Below, one piece after another: positions 27,692-35,560 of a stretch of DNA of 64,000 nucleotides; the stretch's first letter is position 1; each line of letters starts with the position of its first letter. The notes beneath the pieces were generated by a model. It searched no databases, was not told the origin of the DNA, and was given only the letters and a program-made list of their open reading frames with translations. This DNA is from Xanthomonas translucens pv. cerealis (GTDB lineage Bacteria; Pseudomonadota; Gammaproteobacteria; Xanthomonadales; Xanthomonadaceae): assembly GCF_006838285.1 (NCBI RefSeq), contig NZ_CP038228.1, positions 3,100,001 through 3,164,000 of the forward strand. Reading direction: 5' to 3'. A program made the position numbers and the translations under genes.

Positions 27692-27718
27692 TAATATGTG
27701 AGAACTGGTGTATACAAA

Positions 27719-28144
27719 TCGTGCAGGCGACAAGGCGATGCCCGGCGTCATGCCCCGCTTCGCCAACCGCACCTCGGCGTTTGGCCTAGGTCCGGCGCGG
27801 GTGAAAATTTGCATTTGTAGGGCAGATCGCCCGTCACGCGCGGGCGTCGCACAGCCGCCTGCGCCGCCAGACGCGCCGCTTTGCGTGGTCCTGCGGTTGC
27901 TCCGATCAGGTTGGATGGTGCAGTCGCCGAGATATCGGCGCTGCGTCTGGCGACGGCGGATGTCCGCCTGGCAGCATGCGGCCTTGCTTCGGGGGGGCCT
28001 AAGCGAGGCCGCTGCCTGGCGCTGGCGTCGGGGCCGCAGCCCCTGCTGCAGTGCCTGCGGGCGCTGGCCGCAAGTCCCCCCGCGGCAGGGGGGTCGGTCG
28101 CGACGCGGGAAGCGCCCTGCCCTACTCGCCCGCGTACGGCGACC
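27719..28144. other. gene-free stretch between wecB promoter and bcsC remnant
   Basis: About 425 bp with no supported frame on either strand. It includes a GC-rich inverted repeat near 28075-28095 (CCCCCCGCGGCAGGGGGG). It is probably the decayed continuation of the neighbouring bcsC remnant or its old 3' flank. Confidence 0.5.
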
Positions 28145-28560
28145 GAGGCCGGCGCCGGGCCGGTCGAGCACGAAGCGCACGTAGAGGTTGGTGCTGAACT
28201 GGGTGTAATCGCGGACGTTGTTGAAGATCAGCTGCCCGCCCAGGAACAGCTGCGGGGCCAGCTGCCACACGGCCGCGCCGGCGATGTTGAGGCCGGCGGT
28301 CAACGCGTGGCTATCGGTTTCCAGCGCGTGCACATACACGCTCAGGTCCAGCTAGCGGTGGGTCGTTGTCGGCGACGTTGTGGCCGACCAGGCGAGGGGC
28401 GCTCAGGTTGGCGAGCCGCCAAGCACGCCGTTGTCGAGCGTGGCCGACAGGCGCACGCCGTTGCTGGTCACCCCCGTCCCAGCCGAGCCCGGCGCGGCCG
28501 TCGTCGACGCCGGCGAAGGACCGCAGGCGGTTGCTGACCGCGCGCCGGAACGCCCGGCCC
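28145..28560 (-). pseudogene. bcsC: C-terminal fragment of a BcsC-like cellulose exporter, frameshifted
   Basis: Reading along the minus strand and changing frame, successive pieces of a BcsC C-terminal barrel appear: LRSFAGVDDGRAGLG (about 28500-28535), GVTSNGVRLSATLDNGVLGG (about 28410-28470), LSAPRLVGHNVADND (about 28360-28410), LSVYVHALETDSHALTAGLNIAGAA (about 28275-28350), then LAPQLFLGGQLIFNN and YTQFSTNLYVRFVLD (about 28160-28260). The usual FTYGHGGYFSPQ segment is missing between the last two, indicating an internal deletion. No start, no TPR region and no intact frame exist. It is evidence that a cellulose-type operon once stood here. Confidence 0.78.
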
Positions 28561-28747
28561 GAAAGGGTGGACAAAAGCTACCCAGCAAACACAGTGCCAA
28601 GATGGGAAAAAACCGTCATTAATGCGATAACTTTCTCATTCTTACGGCATGTGGTCGCCGACTGTTGCGCGACAGCACAGCCCTTCGCGCCTACGCAGGA
28701 CTGCCGCCATTTTCGTCGCAAGCGGCCAGGGCGTGGCAGCGCACGTC

Positions 28748-29932
28748 TCACTCTCGCGGATCGGCCGCCACCGCAAAGACGTGCCGCAGATAGGCAAGAT
28801 AGGCCGGGTCGTCGCACAGATTCTTGCCCGGCGAGTCGCTGAGCTTGGCCACCGGCTGGCCGTTGCAGCGGACCATCTTGATGACGATCTGCAGCGGCGC
28901 CGGCCCCAGATCGTTGGTGAGGTTGGTGCCGACGCCGAAGGCGAGCATGCAGCGGCCGTGGAAGTGCGCGTACAGCCGCATCACCTTGTCGATGTCCAGG
29001 CCGTCGCTGAACACCAGGACCTTGCCGCGCGGGTCCACCCGCTGCCGCTGCAGGTGCGCCAGCACGCGCTCGCCCCATGCGAAGGGATCGCCGGAATCGT
29101 GGCGCATGCCGTCGAACAGCTTGCAGAAATACAGGTCGAAGTCGCGCAGGAACGCGTCCAGGCCGACCACGTCGGACAGGGCGATGCCGAGGTCACCGCG
29201 GTATTCGCGCGCCCATGACTCCAGTGCCGCGGCCTGCGAATCACGCAGCCGCGGGCCCAGCGCCTGGAACGCCTGCAGGTATTCGTGGGCCATCGTGCCG
29301 AGCGGGGTCAGCCCGTAGCGATGCGCGAAATACACGTTACTGGTGCCGACGAACTGGGCGCCCAGGGTCTGCTGCAGCACCGGCAACAGCTCCCCGTGCC
29401 AAGCCCGCGAATAGCGGCGGCGGGTGCCGTAGTCGGCGATCGCGCAGCCGCCATAGCCGCTACTGTCGCGCAGCAACGCGATCTTGGCCTGCAGCCGGCG
29501 CAGGCCTTCGGCATGGTCGTCGCCGCCGGTGGTGCGGAACCAGACCTCGTTGACGATCGCCAGCAGCGGCACTTCGAACAGGATGGTGTGCAGCCACGGC
29601 CCGCGGATGCTGAGCTCGATCTCGCCCGGCACCGTGGCCGAGGCCTGCAGCTGCAGGTACTTGCGGTCCAGATGGAACAGCCCGAGGAAGTCGACGAAGT
29701 CCGGCTTGATGAAGCGCAGGCCGCGCAGGTAGTCCAGTTCCTCGGCGCGGAAGCGCAGCGCACACAGCGCGTCGATCTCGTCGGAGATCTGCCCGATGAA
29801 CTGCGCCAGGTCGATGCCGGGCGTGCGGCACTTGAAGCGGTATTCCACCTGCGCACCGGGATGCTGGTGCAGCACCGCCTGCATCATGGTGAACTTGTAG
29901 AGATCGGTGTCGAGCAGCGAATCGATGATCAT
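28748..29932 (-). CDS. pncB: nicotinate phosphoribosyltransferase
   Basis: 394 aa. It makes nicotinate mononucleotide from nicotinate and PRPP in NAD salvage. Characteristic segments are [17 protein letters not shown] at the N-terminus (about 5-21), [13 protein letters not shown] (about 121-133), [11 protein letters not shown] with the substrate-binding loop, [26 protein letters not shown] (about 194-219), and [17 protein letters not shown] (about 285-301). The length matches E. coli PncB. It stands alone, and the 172 bp downstream contain an AT-richer stretch (28610-28650) but no clear terminator. The other NAD-related gene in the window, pnuC, is at 40.4 kb. Confidence 0.97.
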   Translation of the reverse strand: MIIDSLLDTDLYKFTMMQAVLHQHPGAQVEYRFKCRTPGIDLAQFIGQISDEIDALCALRFRAEELDYLRGLRFIKPDFVDFLGLFHLDRKYLQLQASATVPGEIELSIRGPWLHTILFEVPLLAIVNEVWFRTTGGDDHAEGLRRLQAKIALLRDSSGYGGCAIADYGTRRRYSRAWHGELLPVLQQTLGAQFVGTSNVYFAHRYGLTPLGTMAHEYLQAFQALGPRLRDSQAAALESWAREYRGDLGIALSDVVGLDAFLRDFDLYFCKLFDGMRHDSGDPFAWGERVLAHLQRQRVDPRGKVLVFSDGLDIDKVMRLYAHFHGRCMLAFGVGTNLTNDLGPAPLQIVIKMVRCNGQPVAKLSDSPGKNLCDDPAYLAYLRHVFAVAADPRE

Positions 29933-29975
29933 CGCGCGATTATGCGCCCGCCGTATTGCCGGCTCCCGCCTTTAC

Positions 29976-30049
29976 CCTGCAGGAGCGGCTTCAGCCGCGA
30001 CAGACATCATCCGGCAAGACCAGGTCGCGGCTGAAGCCGCTCCTGCAGG
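29976..30049. repeat. REP-like element, 26-bp perfect inverted arms (CAGGAGCGGCTTCAGCCGCGAC)
   Basis: Arms at 29976-30001 and 30024-30049 are exact reverse complements, separated by 22 bp. The GCAGGAGCGGCTTCAGCCGCGAC core is, from general knowledge, a common intergenic repeat of Xanthomonas and Stenotrophomonas. It fills the spacer between the GH113-like gene and pncB and can terminate or stabilise either transcript. Confidence 0.8.
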
Positions 30050-30054
30050 AAGCG

Positions 30055-31032
30055 TCAGCGCGCCAGCACCGCCTGCGCGGGCTTGTGCTGCACGGTGAAA
30101 TCGCTGTCGTGCGCGCCGCCGGCGTCCGGGTCGGTGTACCAGCACCAGAGCGCGATGCCGGCGATGCGCTGCTCGCCGAGTACCCGGCGCCAATCCTGCA
30201 GCACGTGTGCCTGCAAGGCGGTATCCACCGCGGCGCTGCGTTGCTCGGGACTCTCCCAGGGCGCGGCCAGGCTGCCGCGCGCCGAGCGCAGCCCCAGTTC
30301 CGCCACCCACACCGGACGCCCGCGGCGCGTGCCCAGCGCCTGCGCCCGCGCCGCCGCCGCGCGCATCTGCGTCAAGCGCTGTGCCGGCACCGCCGACAAC
30401 GCCGGATACAGGCTGGTGCCGACGAAATCGAAGCGTTCCCAGTAATCGAACCGCTCGGCCTGCTCCAGGCCATCGGCCACATAGCCGAGCGGACCGCGGT
30501 AGACCTGGCGCACCGCCGCCACCAGCGCCGGCCACTGCGGCGCATCCTGCAGACCGCGCAATTCGGTGCCGACGATCAAGGCCTCGGCGCGCTCGTCGGC
30601 GGCGACCTGCGCCAGCTGCAGCAGCGCGCGCTGGTAGGCGCCGAACCAGGCCGCGCGATCGGCCGGCGCGGCGTCGCCAGCCCAATGTCCCGGAATCCAC
30701 AAATGCACCTTCAGCACCGGCTGCAGGCCGGCCGCGCGCATCTGCCGCAGGCCGGCACGCACCTGCTGCACGCTGCTGTCGCTGCCCAGCACCGGATCGT
30801 CGGACTGCGGCGTGGCCTGCCAGACGAAGGCGACCAGCAGCGCGCGCGCGGCACCGGCATCGGCCAACTGCTGCAGCGAACGCTGCGCCGCGTCGCTGCC
30901 CCACGGCGCCTGCGCCGACACCTTGACGTTAGCGCCCATCCACGGCGCTGCCGCGGGCGTGGCCGCGCCGCAGCCGCACACGCTCATCGCGAACAGCATG
31001 CCCAGCAGCCACCTCAAGGCAATCGACGCCAT
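30055..31032 (-). CDS. GH113-like lipoprotein glycosidase
   Basis: 325 aa. The signal peptide ends in a cysteine-rich lipobox-like stretch (VCGC, about 18-21). The mature part is a TIM barrel: MGANVKVSAQAPWGSD near the start, LKVHLWIPGHWAGD (about 107-120), ALIVGTELRG with Glu157, and VWVAELGLRS with Glu245. The two glutamates at strand ends 4 and 7 fit the acid/base and nucleophile of retaining clan GH-A enzymes such as GH113. A role in trimming or editing the polymer made by the operon is inferred from position. It starts at 31032, overlapping the membrane protein gene by 19 bp, and is the last gene of the operon. Confidence 0.72.
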   Translation of the reverse strand: MASIALRWLLGMLFAMSVCGCGAATPAAAPWMGANVKVSAQAPWGSDAAQRSLQQLADAGAARALLVAFVWQATPQSDDPVLGSDSSVQQVRAGLRQMRAAGLQPVLKVHLWIPGHWAGDAAPADRAAWFGAYQRALLQLAQVAADERAEALIVGTELRGLQDAPQWPALVAAVRQVYRGPLGYVADGLEQAERFDYWERFDFVGTSLYPALSAVPAQRLTQMRAAAARAQALGTRRGRPVWVAELGLRSARGSLAAPWESPEQRSAAVDTALQAHVLQDWRRVLGEQRIAGIALWCWYTDPDAGGAHDSDFTVQHKPAQAVLAR

Positions 31033-32528
31033 ACCCGGTAGGACCCTTGTCGGTAGACCAGACTGTAGCCCGGTAGACCGTGTCGCCACAGCTGCGGCAG
31101 GCGCCGGTTGACGCTGTCCAGCCCCCCGGCCTGGCTGGCCGGATCGGCCACCACCACCTGCGCCGGCATCTGCCGCGAGTCGTCCAGCGCGCGCTTGAAG
31201 CGCGGGTCGAACGGCAGGATCAGGCCCTGCGCATCGCCGCGCGCCACGATCACCGCGTAGCCGGCGCGATCGTCGAGCAGGGTCGGCAGCCGCGCCTCGG
31301 CCAGCCAGGCGCCCAGCCGCGCTTCGTCCGGATGCCGCGGCGCCACCGGCGCGTACAGCGCCGCAGCCCAATCGCGGGTGGTCGACGCGGCGGTCTGGGC
31401 GATGACCCAGCCGCTGGCGACGGCGCCGAGCAGCAGCAACGCCAACGCCGGCCAGCGCAGCGCACGGCGCAGGTCGCCCAGCAGCAACGCCGCCGGCACC
31501 ACCATCAGCGCCAGGAAATCCAGCGGCTGCGCGCTGAAGCGCGCCCATGCCGCCAGCGTGCCGGCACCGATCACGGTGACCGTCGCCACCAGCACGCAGC
31601 GCCAGGTGCTGCTGAGCCGGGTGCGCCGCACCAGCAACAGCAGCGGCGTGGTGACCAGACCGGCCAACGCCAGGTACAGCGGCGGCCACCACGGCCGCGC
31701 CATCGCCTGCTGCAGCCACGGCTGCAGCGCGGCCTGCGCGTAGCTGCCGCGGAACGCCGAATGCTGGTCGCGCACGAACAGCAACGCATCGCCGAAGAAC
31801 AGATAGTTCAGATACATCCAGGTCGCGACCGCGAACAGAAACGGCAGATAGCACACCAGGTAGAACGGCAGCGGCGCGCGCCGCAGCATGCCCTGCGGCG
31901 CGATCAGGCCCAACCACGGCGCCATCGCCATGGCCAGAAAGCAGGCGCGTTCGTCGACGAAGAACAGCAGGCACAGACACAGCGCCAGACGCAGGTAGGC
32001 GAAGGCTTCCGGATCGCCGCGGAGATGGCGCAGCGCGCGGCAGGTCAGATAGAACACCAGCAGGCCCAGACCCTGGTTATTGCCCGACAGCGTCGGCCAC
32101 AGGAAGAACGGCTGCAGCACCAGCGCCGCGCACAGGCCCCAGGCCCAGGCACGGCCCAGGCCCGCGGCGAGGTCGCGCCACAGCAGGGTTAGCAGCGCCG
32201 CGCCGGCAAGCACATCCACCAGGTACGGCAGCAACGGCGTGGACAAGCCCGGCACGCCGCCGATCAGCAGGCCCAGGTACAGCGAGGCCTGCGCGTACAG
32301 GAAGCCCAGGTATTCGGTGCGGAACCCGGCCGCGTCGCGCAACAGCAGCAGCTTGGCGTACTGCGCCATCGCGTCGTCGCTCATGTAGCCGTGCGCGAGC
32401 AAGCGCTGGCACAGCAGCGCCAGCAGTGCCGCGGTGACCACGAACACCGCCACGCCGCGTGGGCGCCGCGGCGTCTCAGTCGTCGAGTGCGGCGCGGCGC
32501 TCTTCGGCCATGTGCTTGCTGATGCCAT
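31014..32528 (-). CDS. multi-spanning membrane protein, possible GT-C-type glycosyltransferase or polymer-modifying enzyme
   Basis: 504 aa with about ten to twelve hydrophobic segments and one larger soluble C-terminal part (from about residue 385). After the first helix comes AHGYMSDDAMAQYAKLLLLRD; an acidic pair directly after helix 1 is typical of GT-C enzymes that use lipid-linked sugars. The C-terminal region (LILPFDPRFKRALDD; GLPGYSLVYRQGSYRVWRRLP) resembles the periplasmic end of such proteins. I do not recognise the family. The ATG at 32528 overlaps the glycosyltransferase gene by 53 bp. A GTG at 32453, with no overlap, would still keep helix 1. Confidence 0.7.
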   Translation of the reverse strand: MASASTWPKSAAPHSTTETPRRPRGVAVFVVTAALLALLCQRLLAHGYMSDDAMAQYAKLLLLRDAAGFRTEYLGFLYAQASLYLGLLIGGVPGLSTPLLPYLVDVLAGAALLTLLWRDLAAGLGRAWAWGLCAALVLQPFFLWPTLSGNNQGLGLLVFYLTCRALRHLRGDPEAFAYLRLALCLCLLFFVDERACFLAMAMAPWLGLIAPQGMLRRAPLPFYLVCYLPFLFAVATWMYLNYLFFGDALLFVRDQHSAFRGSYAQAALQPWLQQAMARPWWPPLYLALAGLVTTPLLLLVRRTRLSSTWRCVLVATVTVIGAGTLAAWARFSAQPLDFLALMVVPAALLLGDLRRALRWPALALLLLGAVASGWVIAQTAASTTRDWAAALYAPVAPRHPDEARLGAWLAEARLPTLLDDRAGYAVIVARGDAQGLILPFDPRFKRALDDSRQMPAQVVVADPASQAGGLDSVNRRLPQLWRHGLPGYSLVYRQGSYRVWRRLP

Positions 32529-34380
32529 GGGTGGTCTTTTCCCAGTAGAACGGATTGTGGATGAGCTGCCACAGGCCCTTGTAGGCAGCGACCGATTGCA
32601 GCAGCCAGTACAGCGGCACGGTCAGCGCGTACGGCGCCAGCCGGAAGTAGTCGCGCTTGAACGCGGCCAGCAAGGTCATATAGATCAGGAAGCCGTTGCC
32701 CAGCAGCAGGTTGAGCATGCTCAGGTACAGCAGCGCGGGCGGGAAGAACGGATTGAACACATGGGTGTCGGTCAGCGCCCAGATGCCGTAGATCAGCCAC
32801 ATCGGCGGGGCGATCAGCGCGGTGAAGAAAGTCCCGCCGACGAAGAACTGGAAGCCCCAGAAGCCGCGGAAGCCGACCGAGCGGTACAGCTGCACCGGAT
32901 CGCGCATGTGCACCAGCCAGGTCTGCATGTAGCCCTTGAGCCAGCGCGAACGCTGCCGGATCCAGTTGGGAATGCTGACGTTGGCTTCCTCGAACGTGGT
33001 CGAGTTGACCACGCTGACCCGGTAGCCCTGCTGGGTCAGGCGCACGCCCAGGTCGGCGTCCTCGGTGACGTTGTACGGGTCCCAGGCGCGCACCTTGCGC
33101 AGGATGTCCAGGCGGAAATGGTTGGAGGTGCCGCCCAGCGGGATCGGAATGCGCAGGGTTTCCAGCGCCGGCAGGTAGAAGTCGAACCACAGCGTGTATT
33201 CCAGCGTGAACATACGCGTGAGCCAGTTCTCGTCGGCGTTGTAGTAGTTCAACCGCGCCTGGATGCAGGCCACGTCGGCCGGCGACTTGCGGAACGCGGC
33301 GACCGCGCGCTTGAGTTGGTCCGGCTCCGGCTTGTCCTCGGCATCGTAGATGGTCAGCATCTGCCCGCGCGCGAACTGCAGCGCGTAGTTGCACGCCTTG
33401 GGCTTGGTCTTGGGCTGCGACGGCGGCACCCGGATGATCTCGAAGAACGCCTCCAGGCCCAGCGCCTTGGCCGCCTCGATGGTCTCGGTGTCGTCGGCCT
33501 CCAGCACCAGCTTCACGTCCAGCTTGGAGGTCGGGTAGTCGAGCCGGCGCAGCGCGTTGGCCAGGATCGGCAACACGTCCGGCTCCTTGTACATCGGCAC
33601 CAGCACCGTATACACGGGCAGGTCCTCGTCGCTGAGCGCGGCCACTTCCGCGTCGGTGACCTTGATCTCGATGCGACGCCGCGCGCCCAGCCAGGCCAGC
33701 GCGAACTTCAGCGCGAACGTGGCCACGAAGGCGATGCCGACCACGCTGTTGATCGCGATCAGGACGGGCACCGGCCAGATCAGCAGGGCCAGCAGCAACA
33801 ACAGCGCCACGGTGCACAGCGACACCACCTGCTTGCGGGTGACCACCTGCTTGGCCGAATGCTCCGGCGCGTGTTCGGCAAGCAGGTTCAGCGCATCGTG
33901 GGTGAGCTGCGCATCGGCCTGCTGCTGCAGGCCCCAGACGATGTCGAACTTGGAGGTGCCGACGAAGCGCACGTCGGCGCCATACGCGCTGCGCGCCCAG
34001 GCGAAGGTCTCCGGGCCGGGATCGGCCACCGCCAGCACCAGCCGGCCCTCTTCCATCCGCCATGGCAGCACCAGGCGCTGCGCGTAGTCGGCCAGCCGCT
34101 CCGGTTCGAACAGCGCCGGGTCGATCGGCTGCTGCAGCAGGTTGACGAAGTTCAGCCCGAAATGCGCCGACAGCACCGTGTAGAAGCGCAGCGCGGTGAC
34201 ACCGCGCTGCGCCAGCACCACGTCGCCCAGGCGCGAACGCCAGCGCGCCTGCAGCGCCAGTGCCTCCTGCAGCTGCGCCGCGTCGATGACGCCGGCTTCG
34301 ACCAGCGCGGTGCCGATCGGGGTCTGCCAGCCGCGCGGCTCGGGCATGCTGCCGAGCGGACCGATCGCCTCGCCAGGCAT
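32476..34380 (-). CDS. family-2 glycosyltransferase with N-terminal MshEN-type domain
   Basis: 634 aa from the ATG at 34380. Residues 20-75 carry two MshEN-type motifs: IGTALVEAGVIDAAQLQEAL, then RLGDVVLAQRGVTALRFYTV. Further T2SS-ATPase-N-like sequence runs to about 135. Two membrane helices (about 183-225) lead into a GT2 domain with EADD (294-297), DAED (346-349), TED (439-441) and QRSRW (476-480), the processive synthase set. Three or more membrane helices follow. It is thus an NfrB-like synthase with the sensor at the opposite end. It should make a polymer in response to c-di-GMP; the substrate is unknown. It lies 35 bp after the outer-membrane gene and overlaps the membrane protein gene. 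Confidence 0.85.
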   Translation of the reverse strand: MPGEAIGPLGSMPEPRGWQTPIGTALVEAGVIDAAQLQEALALQARWRSRLGDVVLAQRGVTALRFYTVLSAHFGLNFVNLLQQPIDPALFEPERLADYAQRLVLPWRMEEGRLVLAVADPGPETFAWARSAYGADVRFVGTSKFDIVWGLQQQADAQLTHDALNLLAEHAPEHSAKQVVTRKQVVSLCTVALLLLLALLIWPVPVLIAINSVVGIAFVATFALKFALAWLGARRRIEIKVTDAEVAALSDEDLPVYTVLVPMYKEPDVLPILANALRRLDYPTSKLDVKLVLEADDTETIEAAKALGLEAFFEIIRVPPSQPKTKPKACNYALQFARGQMLTIYDAEDKPEPDQLKRAVAAFRKSPADVACIQARLNYYNADENWLTRMFTLEYTLWFDFYLPALETLRIPIPLGGTSNHFRLDILRKVRAWDPYNVTEDADLGVRLTQQGYRVSVVNSTTFEEANVSIPNWIRQRSRWLKGYMQTWLVHMRDPVQLYRSVGFRGFWGFQFFVGGTFFTALIAPPMWLIYGIWALTDTHVFNPFFPPALLYLSMLNLLLGNGFLIYMTLLAAFKRDYFRLAPYALTVPLYWLLQSVAAYKGLWQLIHNPFYWEKTTHGISKHMAEERRAALDD

Positions 34381-34415
34381 GCCGAGCGCGGCGGGAGGAT
34401 TCAGCGCCGCCACCG

Positions 34416-35390
34416 TCAGAACCGCCACCAGGCGGCGACGAACGGGCCGCCGGCGCCGCCGGTGTTGCGCCCGGCCACCGGCTGCTGATAGCCGAGCTGC
34501 AATTGGGTGCCGCCGGGCAGCGTATGCAGCAGCGAGGCCTGCAGCTTGGTCAGGTCGTAGTTGTTGCCGCGGATCGGGGTGCTGTCGCCGGGCGCGTAGA
34601 CCGGGTTGGGGCCGTTGCCGTTGCCCAGGCTCTGGATCACGTTGAGTTCGCCGATCAGCATCCAGCGCGGCGCCAGCGCCAGGCCGCTGCTGATGTCCAC
34701 GCGCGCCTCGTCGGCGGAATCGCCGCCGCGCAGGCGCACCGCCGCGCCGAGATCCACATAGCCGTCGAGGTTGCCGGCACGATAACCGCGGCCGAGGCTG
34801 TAGCGCAGTTCGGCGCCGTAGTCGCCCTGCCCCAGCGCCGGATGGTCGCGGTTGTCGGCATCCTGGCGGCTGTAGCCGGGAATCAGCGCCAGCACCTGCA
34901 GCGCGCCCTGCCACGGGCCGTCGCGGCCGTCCGGGTCCAGGCGGTAGCGCAGGCCGATTTCCTGGTCGGCCCAGCCGGTGGTGTGCTGATTGCCGTAGTG
35001 TCTGTCGTTGCGATAGCCGACCTTGCTGAAATAGACGTTGCCAACCAGGGTCAGGTCCGCGCTCAGCGCGTACTCGGCGTACAGGTTCAGTTGGTCCTGG
35101 CGGCTGCGCCCGGCATCGGGGAAATTCTGGTCCTGGCCGTGGCTGTTGTAGACCGCGCCACCGTCGCTATGGCTGGCCTTGAGGATCACCAGCGCGGCGC
35201 CTTCGTCCTGCACCCAGGCACCGGCGCAACAGGGTCCGGCGGCCAAGGCGGCCAGGCCCAGCGCCAATCGCGACAGCGTGCGTGCGCGACGGCCGGGGCG
35301 GTGCCGCGCGCCACCGCTGTTGGCTATGGAAGCGGGTGCCGCGCATACGTGCAACCACGAGCGCGCGCGCTCGGCGTAGGACTGGTTCAT
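34416..35390 (-). CDS. outer-membrane beta-barrel protein of the second polysaccharide operon
   Basis: 324 aa. An unusually long N-terminus (about 38 residues, charged) precedes the hydrophobic export segment LSRLALGLAALAAGPCCAGA. An all-beta body with alternating aromatic residues follows (QLNLYAEYALSADLTLVGNVYFSKVGY; EIGLRYRLDP), ending in ...PFVAAWWRF with a terminal Phe, the usual signature of BAM-assembled barrels. About 12 strands fit. It resembles transporter-type barrels of the phenol-degradation MetA family only loosely. As first gene of the operon it is the presumed exit pore. AGGA lies about 10 bp before the ATG at 35390. A later non-ATG start near the signal peptide is possible. 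Confidence 0.72.
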   Translation of the reverse strand: MNQSYAERARSWLHVCAAPASIANSGGARHRPGRRARTLSRLALGLAALAAGPCCAGAWVQDEGAALVILKASHSDGGAVYNSHGQDQNFPDAGRSRQDQLNLYAEYALSADLTLVGNVYFSKVGYRNDRHYGNQHTTGWADQEIGLRYRLDPDGRDGPWQGALQVLALIPGYSRQDADNRDHPALGQGDYGAELRYSLGRGYRAGNLDGYVDLGAAVRLRGGDSADEARVDISSGLALAPRWMLIGELNVIQSLGNGNGPNPVYAPGDSTPIRGNNYDLTKLQASLLHTLPGGTQLQLGYQQPVAGRNTGGAGGPFVAAWWRF

Positions 35391-35480
35391 CGCAGTTGTT
35401 TCCTGGAGGGGGGCCCCTGAAACAGGGAGCAGGAAACGATTCCGTCGCGGAATCGCGACAGGAACGTAGCACTTTTTCAG

Positions 35481-35496
35481 GGTGATTCACATCACA
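35481..35496 (-). promoter_or_regulatory. near-consensus CRP/Clp site upstream of the second polysaccharide operon
   Basis: On the minus strand TGTGATGTGAATCACC matches TGTGA-N6-TCACA at 9 of 10 half-site positions. Its centre is about 98 bp before the first ATG of the operon. A minus-strand -10-like TACGTT is at 35463-35468. A 7-bp inverted repeat (GATTCCG/CGGAATC) lies in the leader at 35438-35454. The position fits an activator site better than the one at 27676. Confidence 0.6.
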
Positions 35497-35560
35497 CGAT
35501 AACTGAATGCCCATCACGCATGCAGCGTGTCGTAGCGCACGCACCAGCCTGGTGCACGGT

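Noticed and set aside
26464..27717. ATG at 27717 as wecB start
   Set aside because: It would translate the operator/promoter region and add 23 residues before the conserved WecB N-terminus. The GTG at 27648 has a good GGAG.
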